Source: Astragalus membranaceus
Lineage: Eukaryota > Streptophyta > Magnoliopsida > Fabales > Fabaceae
Assembly (NCBI GenBank): GCA_039519185.1
Contig: CM076847.1
Coordinates: 72,141,864 to 72,205,863 of the forward strand
DNA: 64,000 nucleotides
Direction: 5' to 3'
Shown here: positions 46,851 through 56,342 of the stretch, piece by piece
Layout: the number at the start of each line of letters is the position of its first letter
Position numbering within the stretch: the first letter of the stretch is position 1
The notes under the pieces: model-generated
The model's database searches: none
What the model saw: the letters and a program-made list of their open reading frames with translations, nothing else
What the model was told of the DNA's origin: nothing
Made by a program: the position numbers and the translations under genes

Positions 46851-46859
46851 TTAGTTTTT

Positions 46860-47087
46860 TATGCCAATATATCATGTTCATTATATTTCAACAATGTAGA
46901 ATGAAAAATTCAAAAATAATGAGGGTAAAGGATAATTTTATTTATTCTAAAATATATTTTAACAATTATAATAATTACGAATTTGTCAAAAAAATAAGGT
47001 TTAAATATATGTTTGGCCCCTGCAAATATGACCATAATCCATTTAGCCCCTGTAAAAAAAGTTTAAAAATGACCCTTGCAAATGGGC
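46860..47087. other. AT-rich intergenic with a repeat-like segment
   Basis: The segment at 47000-47070 (TTTGGCCCCTGCAAATATGA, then TAGCCCCTGTAAAAAAAG) is typical of dispersed legume repeats. No gene. Confidence 0.4.
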
Positions 47088-47366
47088 TACAAGGACTTTG
47101 TTTGTGAATGTGATTGCTTGAATGCAATATCACTTATCCCAAATACTAACCCACAACCTCTCCACAACTATGCAACAACTTTGTTGAAGATTTCTGATAG
47201 TTTGCTCACTTGCGGTAATGTTCAAATGATCCACATCTTGCAGGAACAGAATGTCGTTGCTGACTTCATGGCAAAAGAGGGTTCTCATTTCTGCTGCTCT
47301 TCTCGTTGGTACCGGCTCCCTCCAGGAGAGGAGTCTTTTCTGTTGCTTGACAGGCTGAGTTTCTGA
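47088..47366 (+). pseudogene. RNase H-like fragment of a LINE-type element
   Basis: The reading frame gives ECDCLNAISLIP, then NYATTLLKISDSLLT, then VQMIHILQEQNVVADFMAKE and ends RLSF. This is the C-terminal half of the plant RVT_3/RNase H-like domain (acidic residue in the D-C-L motif, and the H-x-x-R-E-x-N-x-x-AD motif, here HILQEQNVVAD). The N-terminal half and the RT are missing. Confidence 0.65.
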
Positions 47367-48053
47367 GTTTTTGCTTTTCTTTTTGCTTTCCTTCTTGTTA
47401 TGTTGTAACACTACCAAAAAAAGCGTTTACAGTTAAGCCCCTCAATTAACTTTCCATCCAAAAAAGATGATGTGGCTAACGGAAATGACGTCAACATGAC
47501 ATCATCAAAGATGTCACTGCCATGTGTCATCATCTCATTGGACCATTGTGCCACATGTTACTGAACGTCACATCATCAATCCATTTCATGATGGACACAT
47601 GGCACTGAAATGTGCCACATCAACAACTAATAGATGGCTGCCATGTGGCACTAGTGTGGCATAGTGTGTTACTAAAAAAAATATCAATTTTGTAAATCAC
47701 GATGCTCGAACCCGTGATGACTAACACTCCCAATTACCGCTGCACTACATGTTAACTTTAATACATTGAGCCAACAAAAAACATATATTACATATTTCGT
47801 TATTAATTTTGAAAAATAAAAATAAACAAAATATCTGCAGAACAAAAGAAAATAAGCGATCATCTATTGGTTTCCTCTTTTGGACTCCGTTCAACAACAA
47901 TTAAAGAATGAGATTTAAGAAATCTTAGTAAATTCATCGGTCGTGCCTCACTATAATATACTCACAGTGTCTTTTAAATTTTAGCCAATAGCGTAACCCC
48001 CAAACGATGTAGTCTTACATAATATAAATGCTACATCCAAAAGAGGAAACCAC
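47367..48053. other. intergenic repeat-rich DNA with a tRNA-like stretch
   Basis: On the minus strand at 47752-47699, GTAGTGCAGCGGTAATTGGG resembles an A box and GGGTTCGAGCAT a B box, about 30 bp apart. It lacks a foldable acceptor stem by eye, so I read it as a tRNA-derived relic. The rest is GATGTGGC/ATGTGGCA-rich repeat DNA. Confidence 0.35.
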
Positions 48054-48262
48054 TGTTGTGTTTTATTGGAAAAACAAAGGATATTTCAAAAGTGGGAAGT
48101 CTCACATTGCTTGGCTTTGGACTCACCAAAGTCTTTAAATATTAAAGCTTAATGAGAGCTTGTAAACAAGCAAGTAGAAGGGACTCCCTCGCGCGCACAA
48201 GCAGGGACCAACATGGCTTGGTTCAGTGCAAATCTTCCGACCCCCCCTGCGCGCACGATTAG
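48054..48262 (+). repeat. left LTR (truncated) of the copia element
   Basis: TGTTGTGTTTTATTGGAAAA... matches the right LTR at 62020 onward, up to GCGCGCACGATTAG. After that the left side jumps into integrase while the right continues differently. The left copy has about 105 bp (ACTCACCAAAG...GGCTTGG) that the right one lacks, between short GGCTTTGG/GGCTTGG repeats, consistent with slippage deletion. Confidence 0.75.
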
Positions 48263-49065
48263 TGATAAACAACATACGATGTGACGTTATAGATGATTTT
48301 TCGCGATACACTAAGGTATTTTTATTAAAACAAAAAGACGAAGCATTTGAAGTTTTTCTTTCATATAAAGCCGAAGTAGAAAACCAATTAGATAGGAAGA
48401 TTAAACGAGTTAGATCCGATCGCGGAGGAGAGTACATATCTTTTAATGAATTTTGTGAAAAGGAAGGTATAATACATGAAAACTCCCCCTTATTCACCTG
48501 AATCTAATGGCATAGCCGAAAGAAAAAATAGGACCTTGAAAGAGATGATGAATGCTATGTTAATTAGCTCTAGTGCGCCAAATAACTTGTGGGGTGAGGC
48601 TATCTTAACTGCATGTTTTATACAAAATAGAACTCCTCATAGGAAAACCGGAAAGACCCCCTATGAACTATGGAAAGGTTATCAACCTAACTTAAAATAT
48701 TTAAAAGTGTGGGGGTGTTTAGCTAAAGTTATGTTGCCTGATCCTAAGAAAAGAAAAATTGGTTGCAAAACCTCTGATTGTGTTTTTATAGGATATGCTG
48801 AACATAGCGCCGCTTATAGATTCCTTGTTGTGAAAAGTGACGTTTTAGAGAAAAATACTATTATGGAAACAAAAAATGCTGAATTCTTTGAAAATATATT
48901 TCCTTTGAAGCATGATAGTATATCTAGACAACCATTAGTAACTACTAATGATGAAACTCGTGAGGAACCGTATGAAGAATTAAGGAGAAGTAAAAGACCA
49001 AGAAAAGAAACATCCTTCGGAAATGATTTTTATACTTATCTTGTTGAAAAAGATCCCCGAAACTT
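48262..49065 (+). pseudogene. copia integrase core, frameshifted
   Basis: DVIDDFSRYTKVFLLKQKDE then VRSDRGGEYIS (second catalytic Asp in SDRGGEY), then, after a one-base shift near 48480, YSPESNGIAERKNRTLKEMM (catalytic Glu in GIAERKNRT). It continues through WGEAILTACFIQNRTP and the C-terminal KVWGCLAKVMLPDPKKRKIG to RRSKRPRKET. The N-terminal HHCC zinc finger is deleted. A second shift near 49055 moves the frame into RT. Integrase would join element cDNA to the host genome; this copy cannot. Confidence 0.88.
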
Positions 49066-49393
49066 TTTCTGAAACAATTTCTTCTTCTGAGTCGAAATTT
49101 TGGAAAGAAGCTATTAAAACTGAAATAGATTCAATTTCCAAATGTAAAACTTGGACTTTAGTTGATTTACCACCTGGAGCAAAACCAATAGGATGCAAGT
49201 GGATTTTCAAAAGAAAATATAACATCGATGGGTCTATTGATAAATATAAAGCTAGATTAGTAGCAAAAGGTTTTTCTCAAAAACAAAACATTGATTATTT
49301 TGATACTTTTGCTCCGGTAACAAGAATTTCTTCTATTAGAGTTTTAATAGCTTTGGCTTCTATCCATAAAATTGTTATTCACCAAATGAATGT
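49066..49393 (+). pseudogene. copia reverse transcriptase, N-terminal part
   Basis: WKEAIKTEIDSISKCKTWTL, GAKPIGCKWIFKRKYN, YKARLVAKGFSQKQNIDYFD and TFAPVTRISSIRVLIALAS are the fingers and palm start of copia RT. The frame is cut at HQMNV by the gag-only element; the sequence resumes at 56343. Confidence 0.9.
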
Positions 49394-49759
49394 TGTTCTG
49401 GAGTCAACTAGGGGGTCCCAATAGCAAAACCAGGAGGTGCATCTAGCAAGTGATATGGATCAGCCCAACCGATTCAGCCCATATCCACCTCATGCGAGCC
49501 CAACATGCTTGGATGGTCAAAATCGACTCTACCCATCCAACGATCCACGAGAGGGCACGATTTCCTATAAATACAGGCAAACTTTGCCCTAAGAAAGGTT
49601 CAATCTCTAATCCTTAGTACCTTCACTCATATATTCTATATACTTACTTGAGCGTCGGAGTGGCTTGCAGGTACCCCCCCGGGCGCTCACTGACCTCCTG
49701 CCAGGACAGCAAGAGACCTACCAACAGGAGCCGACCAAAAAACTGCTCGGTACAGAACA
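49394..49759 (+). repeat. 5' LTR of the gag-only element
   Basis: 366 bp, TGTTCTGG...CAGAACA, with a TATA box TATAAATA at 49566-49573. Copy of 55977-56342. Confidence 0.95.
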
Positions 49760-50323
49760 TTGGTGACCACAGTGGGAGATTTCTATCTTTCACACAATCA
49801 TAACTCAAACTTTTCTCTTGCTACTCCAGGGCTCCCAGAGGCAGACCCCGGACTCGAAGCGTCACCCATGAGGGCGCCTGGCAGGGCGCCAGTGATGAAG
49901 CGGCCAGCACCCATGAGGGCGCCTGGCAGGGCGCCTATGACAAAGCAGCCAGCGCCCATGAGGGCACCTGGCAGGGCGCCTCTGATAAAGCAGCCAGTGC
50001 CCAAGAGGGCGCCTGGCAGGGGGCCTGTGATGAAGCAGCCAGCGCCCATGAGGGCGCCTGGCAGGGCGCCTGTGATGAAGCAGCCAGCGCCCATGAGGGC
50101 GCCTGGCAGGGCGCCTCTGTTGAAGCAGCCAGCGCCCATGAGGGCGCCTGGCAGGGCGCCTGTGATGAAGCAGCCAGTGCCCATGAGGGCGCCTGGCAGG
50201 ACACCCATAGGAAGGGACCAGACCACCCTCATCACCGCAGTTATGGCTAATAGTGAAGTAAGAAGAATCCTGGTTGACCAAGGAAGCTCAGTAGACATTA
50301 TTTTTGAAGATTTACTGCGAGGG
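49760..50323 (+). CDS. repeat protein frame with C-terminal aspartic protease motif
   Basis: An open frame of 188 aa starts right at the 5' LTR edge, overlapping the PBS, so the first ATG is doubtful. Residues about 36-150 are eight tandem 15-aa repeats of the type PMRAPGRAPVMKQPA, encoded by a 45-bp minisatellite (49866-50205). The last 25 residues read ANSEVRRILVDQGSSVDIIF, the start of a Ty3/gypsy aspartic protease (D-x-G-S-S catalytic motif), cut after DLLRG. Protease sequence 5' of gag is out of normal order. This may be an expressed chimera or just an open frame preserved by the 15-codon period. Function unknown. Confidence 0.5.
49866..50210. repeat. 45-bp GC-rich minisatellite
   Basis: Eight units built from CCCATGAGGGCGCCTGGC, AGGGCGCCTGTGATGAAG and CAGCCAG. 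The GCGCCC-ATGA-GGGCGC hairpin of the element lies inside each unit. Reads open in several frames on both strands, hence the minus-strand ORFs over it. Confidence 0.95.
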
Positions 50324-50354
50324 TGATCTCTAGTCTGCAGTCCATAACTTCGTC

Positions 50355-50835
50355 CATACTTATTCGATGGAGGTGTGTGAGCATGCGTTGGAAAGCTAAG
50401 AAGAAGAGATACAATTCTCATGTTGAGCTCAAAATCCAATTCGGACGTCTCCGCACCAAGGAAGGGCGCCCATGAGGGCGCCAGCAGCATACTTATCCGA
50501 TGGAGGCATGTGAGCATGCATTGGAAATCAAGCAGAGCTACAATTCTCGTGTTGAGCTCAAAATTCAATTCAGACGTCTCCACACTCAGGAAGGGCACCC
50601 ATGAGGGCGCCAACACCAAGAAGCAGCATCTTGGCGCAAGGCGCCCAGGGGGGCGCCAAAATCAGGACACATGGCACAGGGCGCCCGCGAGGGCGCCAGC
50701 AGCAGAAAGTAGCGTCTTGGCGCAAGGCGCCCATGAGGGCGCCGTAACCATGATACATGGCGCGGGGCGCCCAGGAGGGCGCCAACTTCAGCAAGCAGCA
50801 CCTTGGCGCAAGGCGCCTAGGAGGGCGCTATCAGT
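50355..50835. repeat. hairpin cluster A and a ~120-bp duplicated segment
   Basis: Two diverged copies of a segment starting CTTAT(T/C)CGATGGAGG (50360 and 50488) each end in GGC(G/A)CCCATGAGGGCGCC. Five further modules follow at 50640-50830 with loops AGGG, GCGA, ATGA, AGGA and AGGA between GGCGCC(C/T) and GGGCGC(C/T). Confidence 0.9.
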
Positions 50836-50904
50836 AGAAGGTCAATACCCACAGGAGGCACCACCGAAGATCGCCATCAAGGAGATTCCCCGACCGACGC
50901 ACGT

Positions 50905-51566
50905 TTCATGAGTTGGACTATGAAGACACCTCCCCCGAAACTCAAGAGTTTTCGGAGGAAGGACCTTTCACTCGCAGGGTGGTCGAATGCCAAACTCCAA
51001 GGGCCTTGGAGAAGCTTCCAGCCCTCAAGACGTATGATTGAACCAGATATCCAGACCGCCATCTGGCACACTTCTACCCGATAATGAGCCATAGAGGCGT
51101 CAGGGAGCCTGTTCACTGCAAAATCTTCCCCCTCACTCTCGAAAATTCCGCATTAGAGTGGTTTCAAGAGCTAGGGCCGAACTCCATCTCCTCATGGGGG
51201 CAGCTGGCGAGAATGTTCACAGCTCGTTTAACTACCTCCCAGCTGAAACCCAATTCTGAAGAGGTTCTTAGAGCAATCAAGCAGGGAGAAAAAGAAACAC
51301 TTAGAGAATATCTGGAAAGGTTCAACAAGGAGGCTACCAACGTCAGGGACCTTGAAGACAAGAGCAGGCTCTTTTGAATGAAGGATGGCCTCAAGAAGGG
51401 AAGCCTGTTTCTAAGGGACATGGGGGTTAACAAATCCCGAAGCCTGTACGAGTTCCTTCGGAAGGCACAAAAGTACATGGACTATGAAGAAGACAACATG
51501 GCGTACCAAGAGGACACCAAGGTTGACAACAAGGAGGAAGAGGATGAAATTCGTGACTCCGAATAG
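50905..51566 (+). pseudogene. gag: degraded gag of the gag-only element
   Basis: From about 50965 the reading PFTRRVVECQTP, EKLPALKTYD, a stop at about 51039-51041, then VHCKIFPLTLENSALEWFQE, SISSWGQLARMFTARL and KETLREYLERFNKEA gives the retrotransposon gag core. A TGA at 51375-51377 interrupts it before KDGLKKGSLF and a Glu/Asp-rich end at 51566. No zinc knuckle was found. Homology is to Ty3/gypsy gag (Retrotrans_gag); it is the only recognisable protein domain of normal size in the element. Confidence 0.8.
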
Positions 51567-53040
51567 GGAGCAGGGCATCAGGACCTGAGCCTAGGGCTAG
51601 ACCTAGTTATGAATTTTTATGTTTAAGCACAAAAGCATAATGTATGGCGCTAGCTAGCATCAACACTTGTTACAAAGCAAAATTCCTTAAGATCAAGAAA
51701 GAAAAAGGGCCTAACTCCATAGTTAGGAGTGGAACGAGGCAAGTGTGACAAGCATATATGAAGAGGCCCGAGCCGGATGGCCACGAGGTCTTGGCCTAGG
51801 ATAAGCGAAACCACTAGTAAAGCATGAGACCACTAGGTCTTGGGTAGCAAGCATCGAGAAAGGCGCGGAAGTCAAGCAAATGACGAGACCGTGAGGTCAC
51901 AGACACCAGAGATACCTACCTACAAGGATGATGTTTAGTTAAACTCGAAATCCAATTCATACGTCTCCACACCCAGGAAGGGAAACAAGCTGACGGCACC
52001 ATAATAAGGCCTGTGCAACCCAGCACCCAGCGCCCAGGAGGGCGTCAATTCAAGCGTCCGTGAAGGCTGCCAATGCATGGCAAGCCAGCACCCGAGGCGC
52101 CCAAAAGGGCGCCAAACCCCTGCTCACAAGCTAGCATTCAGCCTAGCGCAAGACGGCATCCAGGCGCCCAGGAGGGAGCCAAATCCTACTTCGAAGGCAG
52201 CCGGCATGGCGCACAAGACAAATAACTAGTGCATAAGCACATAAGATGCATGAGCATGCGAGTTCACGAGTCAGCGATAAAATGACATAGTGCACGAGCA
52301 CGCGAGCAAATGGAGAGTACACGAGCACGTGAGCAAATAACATAGTGCATGAGCACGGGAGAAAATGAGATATAAAGATAGTGCATGAGCACGTAAGGCA
52401 GCACACGGAAGGACGCCTGGCAGGGTGCCGAGGCAGCCACAGGAAGCACCCAGGAAGGCGCCCAGCAGGGCGCAACCAACGGAAGAAAGGGAACCTCCCC
52501 CTACTTGCACATGGTAGAAAACAATTGCTCCAACAGGATAATCACTGTGATTAGCTGACAAACTTAGCAGGCCCGACAACGACACGGGCATAAAGGGCGA
52601 CCTAACCTACAAGGGCATTCTAAGCGACAACATCAAGTCAAGACCATTCCCCAGGATAATCTCGACTTAGGGGGCAACGGTGGAACCAGGTCAATATTCA
52701 CCAGAGACACCGCCGGGGATCACCATCAAGGAGACCCCCCGATTGGCGCAGCTCAATACCAATGCAGGACGGCAGCAAGAAGGATGATCTGGCTTGATTA
52801 GGCACAACAAATGCAACACCCTCAGGGACGACATTAAAGAGCAAATCCATGACACTGGTCCCTAGCAGTAACACTTATTCCCAAAGGAAACTTCCCCAAG
52901 ATCAGAAAAGAAAAAGGGTCCAACTCCATAGTTAGGAGTGGGGCAATGCTAGTTTAAGATCCTACCTACCGGGCAGGGAGGGACTGCCTGGATGGCAGGG
53001 GCACGAGTCGATCTACTCGGTTCATAAAGCGGCTATCAAG
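51567..53040. repeat. non-coding region with hairpin cluster B (GGCGCC and GTGC-ATGA-GCAC types)
   Basis: GGCGCC modules occur at about 52027-52170 and 52400-52470. Between them (52229-52398) short stems with four-base loops recur: GTGC-ATAA-GCAC, ATGC-ATGA-GCAT, GTGC-ACGA-GCAC and GTGC-ATGA-GCAC twice. A segment at 51930-51975 repeats the AACTCGAAATCCAATTC motif of cluster A. The element twice carries a segment AAAGGGCC/TCCAACTCCATAGTT-like (51700 and 52915). No ORF with protein homology. Confidence 0.8.
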
Positions 53041-53044
53041 ACAC

Positions 53045-53990
53045 GTCGTAACCTCTAATGGGTGAGTTAAATTCGAATAGATTCTGATAAACTCCTGTTA
53101 GAGACCCTAGATGGGCGAAGCGGCTATCAATAGACGTCGCAACCTCTGATGGGTGAGTTAAATTCGGATCGATTCTGATAAACTCCTGTCAGAGTCCCTA
53201 GATGGGCGAAGTGGCATCGCAAGATGTCACAACCTCGAAACGGCATATCGAAAGGGTCGCAACCTTTGGTGGGTGAGTTAAGTTCGGATAGATTCTGATA
53301 AACTCCTGTCAGAGTCCCTAGATGGGCGAAGTGGCATCGCAAAATGTCACAACCTCGAAGCGGCATATCGAAAGGGTCGCAACCTCTGGTGGGTGAGTTA
53401 AGTTCGGATAGATTCTGATAAACTCCTGTCAGAGTCCCTAGATGGGCGAAGTTGCATCTCAAGATGTCACAACCTCGAAGCGGCATATCGAAAGGGTCGC
53501 AACCTCTGATGGGTGAGTTAAGTTCGGATAGATTCTGATAAACTCCTGTCAGAGTCCCTAGACGGGCGAAGTGACATCGCAAGATGTCACAACCTCGAAG
53601 CGGCATATCGAAAGGGTCGCAACCTCTGGTGGGTGAGTTAAGTTCGGATAGATTCTGATAAACTCCTGTCAGAGTCCCTAGATGGGCGAAGTGGCATCGC
53701 AAGATGTCACAACCTCGAAGCGGCATATCGAAAGGGTCGCAACCTCTGATGGGTGAGTTAAGTTCGGATAGATTCTGATAAACTCCTGTCAGAGTCCCTA
53801 GATGGGCGAAGTGGCATCGCAAGATGTCACAACCTCGAAGCGGCATATCGAAAGGGTCGCAACCTCTGGTGGGTGAGTTAAGTTCGGATAGATTCTGATA
53901 AACTCCTATCAGAGTCCCTAGATGGGCGAAGCGGCATCACAAATGTCGCAACCTCTAGTGAGGAATTTAAATCGGATCGATTCTGATAAA
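53045..53990. repeat. 120-bp tandem array inside the gag-only element
   Basis: About six full 120-bp units (phase points GAGTCCCTAGATGGGCGAAG at 53190, 53311, 53431 and so on) plus two shorter units of about 84-85 bp at the left and a degenerate one at the right. Units are highly similar (few changes each), so amplification was recent or is homogenised. The 120-bp (40-codon) period creates a 239-aa minus-strand ORF that I do not consider a gene. Confidence 0.95.
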
Positions 53991-54960
53991 CTCCTGACAA
54001 AAAGAACATTGCCACGAGGCGATACGAGATGATACGTTCAGAAATGTGGAAAATAAGCAAGACAAAGGAAGTATCAACAAAGCCAAGGGCACCAGTTCCC
54101 TCCGAAGGCACGGTATCAACAGTCCCCTCTTCAAAGTCGTCAGCTCGAATCTTAGCAAGGTGAGCGGTAGGGAGCATACGAGCCGTCTTCTTAGTCCTCA
54201 ACAAAGAAGCTAGAAAGATAAACGGAAAGTCCGCCCGGAAGTTACCTCAACAAATTAAAAGCCGCAAAGACTCGCGGGAACGTCAATGGATAATGGTAAG
54301 AGCAACTCCCCTCGACACCAAGCAGGCCCTGAAAATTCATAGGTAAGAAGGCAGGTTAAGAGTCAGGAGGAACGGCAAAAATATAACGGGGTGCCAAGCA
54401 CACGCCCACACAAAACCATCGCCCATGAGGGCGCCTGGCAGGGCGCCAAAGAAGACAGCCAGCGCCCATAGGGGCGCCTGGCAGGGTGCCAATGAGGCAG
54501 CCAGCGCCCATGAGGGCGCCTGACAGGGCGCCGGTCAGGAGTAGCCAGCGCCCAGGAGGGCGCCTGGCAGGGCGCTAATATGAAGCAACCAGCGCCCATG
54601 AGGGTGCCTGGCAGGAGGGCACTGTCAACGACGTAAACAAACGGTAACGAACAACAAATACTTAACAGGAAGAAAGGACGTTGAAACAAGTGGACTCTGC
54701 CCCCTCCTCTTATTTTTAAGGAGGCACTAGGTTGGTGACTTGGTCCCTACTCCTTCCTCCTCCTTGAAGTAGGTGCTAGGGGTAAACAAATTACTTGGCC
54801 CCTACTCCTTTCCACCTTCCAAGAAAGCGCTCCAATGATGGATTGGTCCCTACTCCTCCACGAAATTTTAAAATAAGAAAATGTGGAACAAGAAAAGCAG
54901 GCAAAGGGACAAGATGAGCAGCAAAAAATAAAGCAAAGTGCCAAGCACACATCTACACAA
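53991..54960. repeat. spacer and hairpin cluster C
   Basis: 53991-54414 is unassigned. At 54417-54620 five modules of CGCCCATGAGGGCGCCTGGC type follow, similar to the 45-bp minisatellite but with longer spacers. 54690-54850 repeats a short segment about TTGGTCCCTACTCCT three times. Confidence 0.8.
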
Positions 54961-55830
54961 GTCGGCACCTAAGAGGGCGCCTGGCAGGAGCAGGAGGGCG
55001 CCTGGCAGAAGCAACCAGCGCCCATGAGGGCGCCTCGCAGGAGCAAGCAGCGCCCAGCAGAGGGGCGCCTGGCAGGGGGCAGTCTGAAAGCGAATCCTTC
55101 GCAACGGGGTAGTCGGCACTATGCAGTAAGGCACCCACAAGAGCATCGAACCTTGTCTCGCAAAATTAAAGGATGCATGAGCACGTGAGAAAATAAAAGA
55201 GTGCATGAGCACGTAAGAAAAGTAAAGGATGCATGAGCATGTGAGTGCATGAGCATGGAAGGAAATAAAATAGTGCACAAGCAAGCGAACAAAAAAGCAG
55301 AGTGTCAAGCAGACGTCCACACAAGCCAGCGCCTGGCAAGGGAGCAGCAGCGCCCATGAGGGCGCCTGGAAGGGCGTTAAAACCAGGCAACACAAGGCAC
55401 CCATGAGGGCGCCAGATTCCCTCTCTCCAATCACCAACCACAAGGCGCCCATGAGGGCGCCACTCCTTGTTTCACCAAACATCAACCACAAGGCGCCCAT
55501 GAGGGCGCCACCCCATCTTGGCGCATCATCAAACAACAAGGCGCCCATGAGGGCGCCACTCCCATGTTTGTGAATCCCAAGTACAACGCGCCCATGAGGG
55601 CGCCAATCTCTCTCATGCAAAGTATCGAGCACAAGGCGCCCATGAGGGCACCTCTCCCCGATGTGCAAATCACCAAGTGCAAGGTGCCTATGAGGGCGTC
55701 AATCTCTCTCATACAAAACATCGAGCACAAAGCACCCATGAGGGCACCTCTCCCCGATGTGCAAATCACCAAGTGCAAGGCGCCCATGAGGGCGCCACTC
55801 GCCCATCACAATGCGCCCTTGAGGGCGCCA
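54961..55830. repeat. hairpin cluster D with a ~48-bp array
   Basis: Modules with CTGGCAGG (54970-55080), then ATGA-loop GTGC/ATGC stems (55172-55290), then about ten units of ~48 bp (55345-55825), each with GGCGCCC-ATGA-GGGCGCC or a variant. In one frame the ~48-bp units read APMRAP plus ten variable residues, the same hexapeptide as in the 45-bp minisatellite 5 kb upstream. Confidence 0.9.
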
Positions 55831-55976
55831 CCCTCCTTTTTTACTCTAGAGAGTGAAAATGACAAGACACGGTTGTACAAAGGCAGTGTCCCGCGTAACC
55901 TCACAGATCCGGAAAACCGACGAAAATCCTTCAAGCCAAGACCATCCTTCGGAATAATCTCGGCTTGGGGGGCAAC

Positions 55977-56342
55977 TGTTCTGGAGTCAACCAGGGGGTC
56001 CCATTAGCAAAACCAGGAGGTGCATCTAGTAAGTGATATGGATCAGCCCAACCGATTCAGCCCATATCCACCTCATGCGAACCCAACATGCTTGGACGGT
56101 CAAGATCGACTCTACCCATCCAACGATCCACGAGAGGGCATGATTTCCTATAAATACAGGCAAACTTTGCCCTAAGAAAGGTTCAATCTCTAATCCTTAG
56201 TACCTTCACTCATATATTCTATATACTGACATGAGCGTCGGAGTGGCTTGCAGGTACCCCCCCGGGTGCTCACTGACCTTCTGCCAGGACAGCAAGAGAC
56301 CTACCAACAACAGCCGACCAAAAAGCTGCTCGCTACAGAACA
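55977..56342 (+). repeat. 3' LTR of the gag-only element
   Basis: 366 bp preceded by the PPT-like GGCTTGGGGGGCAAC. TATA box at 56149-56156. Ends at the TSD GATGT. Confidence 0.95.

Larger units (their letters stand above)
49394..56342 (+). mobile_element. gag-only LTR element (TR-GAG-like) rich in hairpin and tandem repeats
   Basis: Two 366-bp LTRs (TGTTCTGGAG...TACAGAACA) are flanked by near-perfect 5-bp duplications (AATGT 49389-49393, GATGT 56343-56347). The right TSD and the protein HQM(N/D)VKTAF across the gap show that the left copy mutated G to A. Internally: a PBS-like TGGTGACCACAGTGGGA (49761), a 45-bp coding minisatellite ending in a protease motif, hairpin clusters, a degraded gag, a 120-bp array, more hairpins and a PPT. 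RT and integrase are absent, so movement would need a partner. LTRs differ at about 15 of 366 sites by eye (about 4%), so it is much older than the Tat/Ogre-like insertion. Confidence 0.88.

Noticed and set aside
47408..47430. CACTACCAAAAAAAGCG as a second CACTA terminus
   Set aside because: No inverted partner or 3-bp duplication found in the window.
47699..47755. functional tRNA gene
   Set aside because: A- and B-box-like motifs are present but no acceptor stem or anticodon arm folds by eye.
49798..50619. 273-aa minus-strand ORF of ALPGALMGAGCF-type repeats
   Set aside because: Antisense of the GC-rich 45-bp minisatellite.
53127..53846. 239-aa minus-strand ORF with 40-aa repeats
   Set aside because: Artefact of the 120-bp array; repeat units differ at all codon positions and no domain is recognisable.
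54868..55668. 266-aa minus-strand ORF rich in ALMGAL
   Set aside because: Antisense of the hairpin clusters; GC-rich periodic sequence stays open by chance.
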